This document shows, in pieces, positions 34,745-46,600 of a DNA stretch of 64,000 nt; positions within the stretch are counted from its first letter, which is position 1, and each line of letters starts with the position of its first letter. Position numbers and translations under genes: made by a program. The notes below the pieces were generated by a model, which was not told the DNA's origin, made no database searches, and saw only the letters and a program-made list of their open reading frames with translations. Origin of the DNA: Garcia nutans (taxonomy: Eukaryota; Streptophyta; Magnoliopsida; Malpighiales; Euphorbiaceae); the NCBI GenBank assembly GCA_947685225.1, contig CANTUV010000015.1:806001-870000 (forward strand), in the 5' to 3' direction.

Positions 34745-35956
34745 GGAGTTGATATTGTAGGTGTGAAATTGATTAAAAAGAAAATAAAAAAAGTGTTTAC
34801 ATTAAAGAAATGTTTTTTAAGAAAAAATTGCATAATTGAAAAATTGATTGAAATGAAAAATGTACTAGTGAAAAACCTAGAATCAGATTGAATGGCTAGC
34901 TAGAGGGTGGACATCTATATTGTTACTAGACACTATTTCATTACTGTTATTGGGCATTTAGCCCATTACTAGGCCATTGGCCATACTGACTAATATATTA
35001 CTAGGCTTTAATTGTTATTAATGAGTCCATTATCCAAACCTAAGATTTTAAACTCAGCATATGAGGGCAAAATAAATGAAATTTACTGAAACATGAGAAT
35101 TATGTAGTGTGAGTATTTATTAGGAACTATATAGACAAATGCATGTGAAATTAGAATTTTTACTTTATTTATTACTGCTCTGGTAATAAATTGCTAAGTA
35201 ATTAACACTTATTAATTAAGTTGAGTTTTGAACTTATTAACATTAAGATAAGTTAATTTGCATTTAATTGATAAAATGTCTTATATTATTTTTAAATTTT
35301 AATTTTATTTATGTACATTATTTCAATTACTTGTTTATGTTATAAATTTAGTAAATTATGGATATACAAGTACCACTAAGTAATTGCTTGGCGCGTTAGA
35401 TTTTTTTGATGCGTAAATCAGATAGATAGAGTATATTCGGTCAAGCGAGGTCTTAAAGTGTCCAAGGTCAACTGCATATCAGAAGGTGTAGAATTTGGAA
35501 GATTTTGTATATGTATATATTTATTTTCACATAGAAATGTTTTTGTATAAATGATAATTGTATAATTATGGATAAGCTAGTGGTTTTATTCATTTGTACA
35601 TGTAGTAATGTTATAAAACATTAGCAACTGATATTAATTTTGGAGAATGTTTCATATATAGACAGGTTGATAAAAGTATAGATATTTGAAATGGATTTGT
35701 GATTGAATATTGATGATTTGATGTGATTGGAGTTGAGATAGAAACATAGGAAGTTAGAAGTTTTTTTTTTTTTTTTTTTTTTGCAGGTTGCATTAGGTTG
35801 AAGAAGATTTTGGCAGTGAAAATTACAAAGGATTTTCTACCAAAATTTCTAGTTGAATTACCTTTATTGTTTATTAAATATTGGATGCAGGATTGATAAG
35901 TATATTTTGTAACATTTTTTGATAGGTCTCTGATGCAATTGTCCAGGAGTGTTACA
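34745..35956 (+). repeat. Chromovirus D 5' LTR, right-hand part
   Basis: Ends GAGTGTTACA before the PBS. It contains a segment around 35380-35465 (TTGGCGCGTTAG, TCAAGCGAGGTC) that corresponds in order to GGCTTAGCGCGATAG and CCGAGAGTTCATC of the chromovirus C LTR. It includes a run of 22 T at 35761-35782 just before GCAGGTTG, where chromovirus C has only five T. Confidence 0.72.
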
Positions 35957-35958
35957 TT

Positions 35959-35974
35959 TGGCAGTATTAGAGCC
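35959..35974 (+). other. Degenerate primer binding site of chromovirus D
   Basis: TGGCAGTATTAGAGCC occupies the place of TGGTATCAGAGCC, with a 3-bp difference and one substitution, two bases after the LTR end at 35956. Confidence 0.65.
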
Positions 35975-36104
35975 TAGTTTAGGCATTCCTATTATGTGTG
36001 GTTACGGTTTGGAAAAGTGAAATGCAACTATCATTGCTATGTCAACTTAATAAGTGGACATGTTTTCGGATGTAGTTGATCTTTTATATGTTTATAGGTA
36101 TAGG

Positions 36105-37192
36105 ATGGCTTCTCAATCTCATTAGCATACTAAGGAAGAAGTTGTATCCTCACACTGTCAGGAAATTGTGGGGAATCAACCATCGTCTAAACCCTTTGTC
36201 GGGCAGGCTCCTTTGGATCCATAATTCATGAGGAACATTGAGGAGATTGTTAGACAAATTATAGGTGCAATTCCTCTACCACAACCATAGCCACCAGTAA
36301 CTCAGAGATCTCCATTAAATAGGATTAGAAAGTTAGGAGCATAAGATTTTAAATCTCGGGATACAGATGAATATTCAGTAGCAGAGCATTGGCTGGAGAG
36401 GACAGTGAGGATCTTTGATCTTCTCCATTGTACCGATTAAGAGAGATTGGAATGTGTAGTTTCTTTACTGTAGGAGCAAGCTTATGATTGGTAGGATACA
36501 TAATAGAAAATTACTTTAGCTAATAGGCTTATTTGGCCCATTTTCTAGGAAGAATTCAAGAAGTAGTATATTAGTGAAGTGCATATTGAGGAAAAATGTA
36601 GGGAGTTCTTATATTTAAAGTAGAGGCAGTTGTCAGTATTTGAATATGAGAGACAGTTTTTCTACCTCAATGAATACTTTCCTAAACTAGTTGAATATGA
36701 GGAAGAGAAATGCAAGTGGTTTGAGCAAGGTTTGAATAGTCATATTTGTTTCTTTCTAGGGGCAATGAGAATTAATGAGTTCTCTACTCTTGACAATGTA
36801 GCAATGGCTATAGAAAATGAAACCAAACATGAGCAAAGTAGAAGACAACAACATAGGAAAGGATCACTTAATGATTAGCAGCAGGGTAGTCAGAAAAAGA
36901 AGAAAAGTGTTCAAGCAGAGACACAAACTCAGGAATCTAGTAGAGGAGGTTGTACTAGTGGAGCTAGTTTTTAGAGACCTCATGTGACTGGGTCTAGTAT
37001 TCCTGTAGGCTCATCTTTAAGGGAAATTTCTACACCTTTTCAACATTGTGGTAAGATGCATGGTAATAAAGTTTGTTGGTATCTGACTAGAGCTTGTTTG
37101 AGATCCGGTTCCATAGACCACATGGTCAAGGATTGTCCAGTAATGAATAAATCTAATGCTATAGAGATCTGTAAAGGGATCACAGGCGGGTC
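36105..37192 (+). pseudogene. Chromovirus D gag (broken)
   Basis: The ATG at 36105 opens with MASQSH, preceded by an acceptor-like TTTATAG seven bases upstream. The block 36630-36878 has MSVFEYERQFFYLNEYFP and KCKWFEQGLNSHI, matching VTEYEVEFIRLSQYAGG and CRRFEEGLRPLI of chromovirus C. The zinc-knuckle region (36984-37196) reads HCGKMHGNKVCW then CLRSGSIDHMVKDC, with the second Cys of the knuckle changed to Ser. Several stop codons interrupt it. Confidence 0.8.
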
Positions 37193-37194
37193 AT

Positions 37195-37407
37195 AAACCA
37201 GATAGAGGTATCCAATCTAGTGCCAGTCACCAAGCACAGCGTAGTGCTCTATCCAAGACTTATGCTATAAAGGCAATGGAGGATCAGGATGCTCCTAATG
37301 TAGTTGTTGGTAAATTATCTTTACCTATCCTTGATGTTTCTGCTTTAGTAGATCCTAATTCTACACATTCATATATATATGCAGCTATAGCCTCAATGAA
37401 GAACATT
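37195..37407 (+). pseudogene. Chromovirus D protease remnant
   Basis: One frame reads DAPNVVVGKLSLPILDVSAL then VDPNSTHSYIYAAIASMKN. This corresponds to the Ty3/gypsy retropepsin start, with DPNS in place of the usual DPGS. It is truncated directly into integrase C-terminal sequence at about 37408. Confidence 0.75.
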
Positions 37408-37983
37408 TTAGACAGAATTGAGTGAGAATAAGCTTGTAGGACCTAATCTTGTCATACAGATAGAAAAAAAGGTTAGACTGATAAAGGATAGGATGAAAGC
37501 TGTAACAGACAAACAAAAATCCTATGTAGATTTAAAGATAAGAGACATTGAATATGACGTGAGGGACAAGGTATTTTTAAAAGTATTACCAAGGAAGAAA
37601 GTTCTTGAATTTAGCAAGAAAAGGAAGTTAAGTCCTAGGTTTATTGGGTCATATGAGATACTTGAACGTGTGGTCCAATAGCTTATAGACTAGCTTTACC
37701 TTTTGAACTAGCCAAAATTCACAATGTATTCCATGTATCTATCCTCAAAAGATACATATTGGATCCTTCACATGTTATACAAGCAGAATCCTTTGAGATA
37801 CCGCTAGATTTGAGTTATAAAGATGAACTAGTGGCGATCTTAGCTCAAGAGGTCAAGGAATTATGGAACAAATGCATTTCTCTGGTAAAATTGTTGTGGA
37901 GGAACTACTAAACTAGGGAAGCCATATGGAAGAGCAAAGAAACAATGAGGCAACAATATCCTCAACTATTCCAGACACATTGA
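37408..37983 (+). pseudogene. Chromovirus D integrase C-terminus and chromodomain-like tail
   Basis: TELSENKLVGPNLV, KDRMKAVTDKQKSY, RDIEYDVRDKVFLKV, KLSPRFIGSYEILERV, NVFHVSILKRYILDPSHV, then VAILAQEVKELWNKC and a tail ending MRQQYPQLFQTH before TGA. It aligns along its length to the end of the chromovirus C polyprotein. One frameshift (near 37675) and an in-frame stop (near 37910) break it. The join to the protease removes RT, RNase H and the integrase core. Confidence 0.85.
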
Positions 37984-38007
37984 ACAGGTAGATTTTGATG
38001 ACAAAAT

Positions 38008-38026
38008 TTCTTAAGAGGGAGAGAGT
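38008..38026 (+). other. Polypurine tract of chromovirus D
   Basis: TTCTTAAGAGGGAGAGAGT precedes the LTR start TGATTGTTAAGC at 38027, in the same setting as the PPT of chromovirus C. Confidence 0.75.
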
Positions 38027-39178
38027 TGATTGTTAAGCAGTAATTGTCTAAATTATATAGATATTAGATTGTGTATGATATTGAGTGTGATCTGGATATT
38101 TGAAATTGATGGAAAAATAGGATTGGTTAAGACATATAAAGTTGAAAATTAAATCTGAATATAGATTTAATCAGTATTTATGAAAAAGAATTTTTAAGTG
38201 GTAATATTTTATTGAAATGCCACTGTGACCAAAAAATCAAATTCTACTATTATTGGGAAAAAAATATGGATAATGAAGCTTTAAAATAATTAAAGTAATT
38301 ATTTTTTATAATTTTATGGAGTTAAAAGTTGGATTAAGAAATAATTAAAGGAAGTAGGTGTTCCAAAGCAAAAGCATCAGCATCACATGTGATTTAAACC
38401 ATAAATAATATATATATATTAGAGTTGACCATTATTTTCTTCATCTTCATCTTGGCCAAATTCCTCTATCTCCCACACTACCATATCTTCTTTCTTTCTT
38501 TTTCTTCCATCTCTTATCGTTAAACCCTAAGTATCTTAAGTGATAACTCAAAATTTTTATGGGAATTCATTAGTTTATAAATGATTTTCCAAGATTAAGA
38601 CTATAAAATCAAGGGATAAGAGAAAAGAGGAAGGAATAGCCACTTCAATAAAGGTTTGTGCTTATGTATTTAGTAATTTGCTATTATTTGTTTTTCTTTT
38701 GATTTTAAATGATTAAAAAAGTCAGTTAATCTTTATTAATTGAGTTATTTGTAAAAGAATCAATTAATAGAACTTTATGTGCAAGAATTGAATATGAAAC
38801 TTTTAAAGAGAAGAAGAATTGATTATGGATGCATTTGTAAATGATAATAAGTGTGTTTGTATAGCTTTCAACTTAAAACTATGCTTAAACTACTTTTGAA
38901 TCATTAAAGTTTTGATTTAGGGTTTTGGTAGATTTAGGATTTTAGAAAAGTTTAGGGTTCTCGAAGAAAAGTGCTTATTAGTAGCCTGTTTGATGATTAT
39001 GTTTAAATGAAATATGTTTGGTTTAAATTAAAGAAGAATTTACTGAAAAGTGTTGTCAAGGTTTGCAAAATAATTATATGATGAAGAAAGAGGTAACCAC
39101 TTTAAAGAATTGTTTTTAGCAAAAAAAAATGACATTATGAGTGTGAAATTGATTAAAGAAAATAAAGAAGTGTTTACT
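38027..39178 (+). repeat. Chromovirus D 3' LTR, left-hand part
   Basis: Begins TGATTG after the PPT. It contains a CTTCATCTTCATCTTGGCC stretch near 38440 and a donor-like AAGGTTTGT near 38654, comparable in order with the chromovirus C LTR. It ends abruptly at about 39178, where the sequence becomes C-rich and unrelated. Confidence 0.72.
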
Positions 39179-39627
39179 TACCGACCCAAATCCTAAAAAC
39201 CATCGCACCTCTAAATCTGATATGTGACACACTTGACCTAACTTTTCTCAACTAACTTATACCCTTAGGTTGACTATTACCTTCTCCACTCAATGTTAAC
39301 CCTTTATCCAACACCTTCTTCTTATCCCTCTCCCAAACATCTATGGCCCACCCTTAGCCATTCCCCCTATATACCTACCATTATGAAAATTTTACCTCAC
39401 CATCAAAACTTGACCTAACATTTCCTCACTCCCATGTAGTTCATCACAAGTATACCCATTCCATAAGCTTCATTCATTCACCTTCAAAGCCCCTAAAGCT
39501 TAGTCCCTTACCTCTAAAATTCTTACCCTTAAGCATGAACCTCAGCTTACCTTAGCCTCATGGTTCAACCCCTCTTAAGAGCACACCCATCGTTAATGGA
39601 CCTTAACCCTGCACTTACCTTATTTCC
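39179..39627. other. C-rich spacer without genes
   Basis: About 450 bp of pyrimidine-rich sequence with many CCT and ACC words between chromovirus D and the first minisatellite. No ORF of note and no terminal structure seen. Confidence 0.6.
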
Positions 39628-40165
39628 ATATGAACAAGACCTATGTGCCTCATATTTAAGCCCCATGAACCAAACCCATGTGCCTCATCTTTAAGCCACA
39701 TGAACTGGACCCATGCACCTCACCTTCAAGCCACATGAATCAGACTCATGTGCCTCATCTTCAAGCCACATGAACAGGACCCATATGCCTTATCTTTAAG
39801 CCATATGAATGAGACCCAATGCCTCATCTTCAAGCCATATGAGCTAGACTCATGTGCCTCATCTTTAAACCACATGAACTGGACCCATGTACCCCATCTT
39901 TAAGCCATATGAACTAAACCCATGTGCCCAATCTTCAAGCCATATGAACTAGGCCCATGTGCCTCATCTTTAAGCCATATGAGCCAAACCTATGTGCCTC
40001 ATCTTCAACCATTAGAACTAGACCCATGTGCCTCATCTTTAAGCCATATGAATGAACCAAACCCATATGCCTAATCTTTAAACCACATGAACCGAACCCA
40101 TGTGCCCCGTCTTTAAACCATATGAATTGAACCTTTGTGCCCCACCTTTAAACCATGAATTTGAC
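39628..40165 (+). repeat. Minisatellite 1, about 14 units of 38-39 bp
   Basis: The unit core is CCCATGTGCCTCATCTTTAA followed by GCCACATGAACTGGA. Within most units CATGTG (or CATATG) and CACATG (or CATATG) form inverted arms around a 14-base spacer. Units are imperfect, with occasional short insertions such as near 40050. Confidence 0.88.
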
Positions 40166-40430
40166 CCACAGCCACACAATCCCAGCCTTTGACCATGAAC
40201 CCAACTTATGGCCAAGTTACATCTAGCCTTTGACCATGAATGCGTCCCATTGCCAAGTTACATTATAGGCTTTGACAATGAACTTGACCTATGGCCAAGT
40301 TACATTCTAGCCTTTGACCATGAACTTAACCTATGGCTAAGTTATATTAAGACTTTGACCGTCAACACCATCCATGGGCAAGTTACATCAAGCCTTTGAC
40401 TGTGAATTTGACCTATGGCCAAAACCATCA
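40166..40430 (+). repeat. Minisatellite 2, about 6 units of 41-43 bp
   Basis: The unit contains CTTTGACCATGAACTTGACC, then TATGGCCAAGTTACAT. AACTTG and CAAGTT lie in inverted orientation around CC-TAT-GG. In the unit near 40325-40346 both arms carry the paired change (AACTTA and TAAGTT). Confidence 0.85.
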
Positions 40431-41139
40431 TATCATAAGCCAGGCTTATGATATATAGCCATACCTTTCATGCCATTCTGAAAGCCCTTACTAATATATC
40501 CTTTTGTGTGAAGGTACATATAGCCCAACATAGTGAACCAAACTATACAATTGAAGCTCTCCTTAAAAGATAAGAGGAGCACTTCAGAGCAATGATGGCT
40601 AACCAAAAGATTGAGCTGAGCAAGACCTTAGTCAAATAAAAGGGTGCAATTCTCCAATAAGTTACCAGTATGATCCAACCTACATTTGCACAATCCAACC
40701 CACCTATCACTGACCCCAAATAAAATAGTGCAATCCTCCAATTAGTCAAATTAACATGACACTTAAACAAGAAGGTTATCCAAGATCCCTCAATACTAAT
40801 TAATGCCTTCTCAAGCAGATATTGTTCGATAGAAATATCATTTTTGTAGATCTAGATCACCGATCAACTCAAGGATAAGAACTATACAAATTTGATTCTT
40901 TTGTAAAAGCAATTGATAAATAGGCAGCCCCTATTGAGCTCGATCTAAATATACAAATCATATACCAAGGTTGCAAATAATAATAAAAGAAGAATAAGAA
41001 GAAGAAGAAGAAAATAAAATAAAAAGGAAGCCCGCTAAGCTGAAAACCCAAAAGGTCAACATAGACAAAAGTTAGGGTAAGCTGGTCGAGTTGAAGACCT
41101 GAAGGGTAGCTTGGGCAAAAATTAGAGCTAAAATAAGGC
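40431..41139 (+). other. Degenerate region of Tat/Ogre-like 3' type, no intact gene
   Basis: About 700 bp with broken protein-like frames (for example ANQKIELSKTLVK near 40600 and KNYTNLILL near 40880). I cannot assign these to a family. Two CCCGCTAAGCTGAAAACCC / GAAGACCTGAAGGG half-repeats are followed by GGCAAAA-type words (41030-41120). An AAG-rich run is at 40985-41015. Confidence 0.5.
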
Positions 41140-41370
41140 TATTTTACTTGAACTAAGATCATATCTTTAGGGGTTATCACCCCAAAGTCATAGCTTCATG
41201 GGGGAAAACCCTAAAGTCATTGCCTCAAAGTCATATCTTCAAGGGCAAACCCCAAAGTCATCGCCTCAAAGTCATATCTTCAAGGAGCAAACCCAGGAGT
41301 CATTGCCCTAAAGTCATATCTTTAGGGGCTAAACCCCAAAGTCATTGCCTCAAAGTCATTGTAAAACATC
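41140..41370 (+). repeat. Minisatellite 3 with AAAGTCAT and GGGG...CCCC units
   Basis: Repeats of CCCAAAGTCATTGCCTC, AAAGTCATATCTTCAAGGG and GGGCAAACCCC-type words at a spacing near 56-58 bp with a half-unit substructure. Several units contain GGGG...CCCC or GGG...CCC mini inverted repeats. An 88-codon plus-strand opening at 41220-41486 is a by-product of the repeat. Confidence 0.8.
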
Positions 41371-41689
41371 TAGGGAGCATATCCCTGAATCATTTTTTGA
41401 GTCTTAAGTTTAGGTGTAGTCTTCTTAATGTCTTCCTTTTGGTCATTAAAACTAGTTGTTGTGCCTTCTCATTGTATCATAAATAAAACACTTACAACCA
41501 CCCAATTCTAAAACCTATTAGATAGTGTCACTAAATGGAGTCAACAAGCCCATTGTTCATGATAAGTGTATCCAATGATGTTTAGAATGTCGAATAGAAC
41601 AATGATTATTAAGCTCCTTGCTATTACAGCTACTCATCAAAGATAGAGAGGTCCATAAAGTTCAAGTCCTCTATGGGATGTCAAGCCAA

Positions 41690-41815
41690 CTAAACCATCA
41701 CCATATTCCAGTTAGCCAAACATCTTCATATTCCAACCAGGCAAACCATCTCCATATTCTAAACAACCAAACCATCTCTATTTTTCAGCTAGCCAAACCA
41801 TCTCCATATTTGGCT
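41690..41815 (+). repeat. Minisatellite 4, about four units of 31-33 bp
   Basis: Units contain AAACCATCTCCATATTCC and a variable AACCAGCC end. No clear internal inverted repeat. Confidence 0.75.
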
Positions 41816-42522
41816 TGTGTTTACAACACAAATTCTGTAAAGACAAAGTTCTCAACCAAGACATGATCTAAACCATCCATGCAAGACCAAAATGTCTTGC
41901 CTTTTCCAAAATCCATAGCCAAACCATCTTCACTTTGGGCTTAAGCCAACCTACAACTTTCATGTCCTAAAATGCTCTTTCAAAGTCAAACATGATTAAA
42001 AGAAGTTCATAAACTCAAGTCTAAACTAAACTAGTGTTCCAAGCCATAGGCCTAACCTAACCTAAGCCTTGAAAACCAAACTAGCCAATAAGCAAAACAA
42101 GCCATAACTAGATAAACAAACCACAATTTGCTTACCTAAACAAGGTTCCATAGCTGAATAAGCCAACTCATCCTATAGTCAACCAAGTCAAAAGACCTCT
42201 AAAGAGCCAAGCTCTCCAAAGGATAGATCAGCCTGAATCTAACCATGGCCTTCCCAAAAGTCCCTCACACTCAAGGTTACTGACCTGACTACAACCTTAC
42301 CATAACATCTTAAGCCTACCAAGCTGAAGCCTACCATCAATCATGCTTAGTTAAAGCCTAGTACTACCTTACTAGTCCCATTACTTTTTCTCCAGTAGAT
42401 AAGTAGACAAGTCAAGACCCATATTTCACTCACCAGTTCTGGAGACATCTTCTTAGTTACCATCAATCAAAAGTTTAGGTTTCAAGGAACCTATTGCCCA
42501 TAACATGCCTATATATGACATA
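41816..42522. other. Spacer, no gene seen
   Basis: About 700 bp of A/C-rich sequence with irregular AGCCAAACC and AAGCCTACC words, possibly decayed repeat units. No ORF with recognisable protein content. Confidence 0.55.
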
Positions 42523-43644
42523 AGATGTCCCCCACTAGGTCAGACTTAGTGTCACATCCCGATTTTGGAGACGCGATAGTTCTAGGGTTTAGGTCAGTAT
42601 AATACACTGAAAACTCATAAAACCCATAGTTAGAATAGAATAAAGTAGTAAAACTTAAGTTTTTTTAATAGTTTACATTTACTAATACCTCTAGTATTTT
42701 TTTTTCTTTCATATTACACGTAACCAGAGTCTTTTCTAGGTGTCTTCCATTTTGTTGTCCTTGGATACCACAGTACCACCATTATCAGAGTTGCCCTACA
42801 TATGACACAACACTAAAAACAACAACAGAGCGAAGGGTGAGCTGCAACTCAGTGAGTGTTCAAGCTTATTACGTTTGCTTTAATTTCCACTTTAAGTGAT
42901 TATTAGCTTATCACAGTTTAAGTAGCTTCTTGTACTTTGGGGATTAAAATTATAGATATTCATTTAGAATTCCTAGTATGTTTAAGAATTCTTTCATTAT
43001 CATACTAATGCATAATACTTATACCTTTATAGTACTTAAATAAACAATTCCATAACTGATTTCTTGCTTATTATTTAATTACTATAGTAAATAATTTTGT
43101 AATTATCTTTTAGACTCTGATTTTCGTATTAGTTCACTAATTAATTCAGTATTTAACTTTCAAACTCTAAAATTCATGTACACTTATAGTTTCTTTTTAT
43201 ACTTACCTATCTTAAGGTAAATATAAATTAGATTATCATTTCTTTCCTATGTGTTTTTCTTCAAGTTTTAGAAATGAAGATACTAGAATTTTGAAGTATT
43301 GTAAATAATTTAGAACATAAGTTCAGATAACAAAAGATTAACCTTGGTTAATTTAAAGTACATTATAAATCAGAACATATCAGAAACAATTTAAATGTTA
43401 TTTAAGCATAACATATAATTTGTTTTTAGAAAGGGAATCATATGACATATCATAATAGATAGGTCAAAGATAACAACAGATAGGCCAGATGCCACAGTAA
43501 TTAGGATGGTAACTTCCCCCTTATATGTACTTTAGAATATCAGTGTACATTGTCTAATGGTTTAACCCTCACTAGAGTTGGGCTCTGCCAATATGATTAT
43601 TAAAAAATCAGGCTAGGTTATCGAGTTAGTCTCATAAGACATTT

Positions 43645-46600
43645 TTTGGAAGGCTCATCACATTATAACACAATTTATTCATAAGACTAATGGAAATACA
43701 TAAATGTAATCATTTATTTTAAGTATTTTATTCCTCATAATAAAATTATCTATTTATTTAGAAATATAAGAATATATAACATGCAATTATTTGTTTTTAA
43801 TATTTTATTGCTCAGAATAAAATTATCAAATTATTTAGAATTTATTTCTTTTATTCTTAACATATTACTTGTTATTTTTTTTTATCTATTCATAAGATAT
43901 TATTTCATTATGAAACATCTCTCCATTAATTATACTAATTTATAGATATTTTGTCTACGTATCCTAACTTTAGGTTTTCAAATCATAAAATATTCTTAAC
44001 TTAATATATTCACTTAATTCTTGATTCATCTATTTATAAGATATTATTTCATCATAGAATATATCCCATTTAATATTCTAATTTTGTCATACAGATATTT
44101 TATCTGAATATTCTATTTTTTAAAATTTTATATCCTAATAACATAACATAATCTCCTTACTTTCTTGTTCTTAGATCAAAACTTAACTCAATTAACGGTA
44201 ACTATAATATCACTTAGTAATAATAACTTCAATAGTCATATTACTTTACATCTTGATTATTCAAGCATTCTATATTAATATTTTTTCTAGCTAATTAATC
44301 TCAATTAATTAACTATCACTTAACCTTTTTTTTAACATAATACTTAGAAATTATAACTACCTATATTATTCTTATTTATCTAATTCTTTAGATAATACAT
44401 TTAATTTACATCAATCAATTTTTTTAAGTATTCCTTTATGGAATATAAATCTAAACTATCATATATATAACTTCACTTGCAGTTTATTATTTATGTTAAA
44501 ATATTTAACTCATAACTTTATAATTTAGCTACATATTTAATTCCACATACCTTATTATTTTTAAATTTTTATGCAATGAAATTCCTTTCAAATTTAAAAT
44601 TACAGGTATATAAAATATTTATATGTATATTGTGAGAATATATATATATATAACTTAATTTCATAATTTCAAATTTCTTTTAAATCTCAACTTGATATTC
44701 CTTTAAAATAATAATAATTTGGTATAAGAACTTATATATACGTTATATATAAACATCACTAAATTATTCTCGAAAGCTGAATTTAAGAGTGCTACCTTAA
44801 TTATAAATATTAATTCCTCATTTAACATAGTAAACTATTTATGCAGATTCACATTATAATGAGTCATAGTCATAAATAACTTAGAAAAGAGTCAATATTA
44901 ATAATTGCTTATGATAAAAAATATCATTTTATTTTTATTTACTCATAGTAAATCATAAAATATTAACTTAACAAAAACTGTAAGTCACTTTAGTACATTC
45001 TCAATATAGTTTCATAGTAAAAATTATTATCTTGAACTAATTCTTCCATTTACTATAATTATGAACCATTGGTTCTAATTTATTAAAAACTCCATATTCA
45101 TTCTTGATACATATATAAATCCACATGTAAATTTTCATAAATTTCCTCGTTCATTTGTTGCTTAAAATTTAATTTATTTTTCAATTCCACAAATCTTCTA
45201 GATTTTCTAACTTTCTTGGCAACCTCAATTTTTAACTTCTCATTCATCTTAAAATCTTCACTAGAAATTATAATTTTTTTATCATGTATACTGGACACGA
45301 ATATGGATCTATATTTAAAATTTTAGATTTTTCTAAGCTCATTTACTGTATTTAAAAATTAGGTATTTCAAACCTACAAATTCTATTTCTTTAACATCTT
45401 CTCTGATAGTATCCAATTTCCAATTTTATTTGGATATCAAAACTGTATAAAAATCTATAAACTTTTAACCTCATAATATAAACATACATAATATATTATT
45501 TCTAAAATATCAAAATTTTATACATTCAGTGACTATATTTTTAATTTTGTTTATTTAACCCTACAGATTTTGTTCCTTCAATCACCACTCTGGCAGTATC
45601 AACTTTTAATTTTAGTTTCATAATTAAAACTTTAATAAAATTTATTAAATTTTAATCATATGTCCTAGACATTCACAATATCTTATCTATAAAATTTTAG
45701 ATGTTTATGGGTTATTCTATTATGGTTTTTAAATAGATTTCTTAACCTATACAGATTCTAAAATATTAGGACAGCTTTAGCAATCCGTCTTTCTCTATTT
45801 TTCTTTAATAGTAAATTATCTTTAAAATTAGAAAATTTTATACACCAATTACTAACATATAAATGAACTCTTAATTAAAATTTCATGCTCATTGAGATTC
45901 TCGAAGTCAATATAAAAATTTGGATAAAATCACTTTATAGAACATAAATAGAAATTCCAGCAACTATCATAATCATATGTCATACTTTTGTTTCATACTT
46001 TAAATCCATTCTTTAATTTAACTTATTTATCATTTAAATCAAATTGAATATAAATCATCACTTACAAGAGAGTTTCCATTTTAAATTATCTTTGTAAAGA
46101 TTTTAAGATAAGATATTTGGAACTCACCTTATAATAGATATCTTAGCTTTAAACTTATTCTTCAAGTCCACATCCATTTCCTAGCTTTAATAACCAAGTT
46201 ATTAAACTCATCTCTCATCCCTATCTTCTTTATCCTCTTTTCTTCTTTTATTTAAGATTTTCAAACGTTGTTTGAGAATGAATAATGAGGCTTTTATAAA
46301 CCTTTTCTATATAATGGCTTAAAAAATTTCATAAAAATAGATTTGTAGACTCCTCTCCTTCCATGTGTCAAATGCCCCTTTTTCTTTTACTTATCTGAAT
46401 TTATTTTGGCCACCCACTCACTATCCTAGCTCGGTGAAAGTGTGTGAGATGACCACCTTTCCTTTTCAATTCACAGAATGATGATATCTACTATGACACT
46501 TATCCTTTATTTTTTCAAAAGAATTTTAATTGTTATGTTAAATGGCATGATAAGTGTCTTAAAGCTAATAATAGAATATATGTTCATAATGAGTGCATTA

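Larger units (their letters stand above)
34745..39178 (+). mobile_element. Chromovirus D, internally deleted, with partial LTRs in permuted order
   Basis: The right-hand part of an LTR (about 34745-35956) is followed by a PBS, a broken gag, a protease remnant, the integrase C-terminus with chromodomain-like tail, a PPT and the left-hand part of an LTR (38027-39178). The two LTR pieces are not full copies. They overlap only by about 50 bp (34751-34800 resembling 39131-39178), and together would make one LTR of about 2.3 kb. The element diverges strongly from chromovirus C but has the same layout. Confidence 0.72.

Noticed and set aside
39628..40165. Possible CRISPR-like direct-repeat array
   Set aside because: The units are contiguous imperfect minisatellite repeats without unique spacers, in plant DNA inside a retroelement.
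44635..44660. TATATA runs as a promoter in the solo LTR
   Set aside because: Very AT-rich surroundings contain many such runs; no downstream gene or conserved context.
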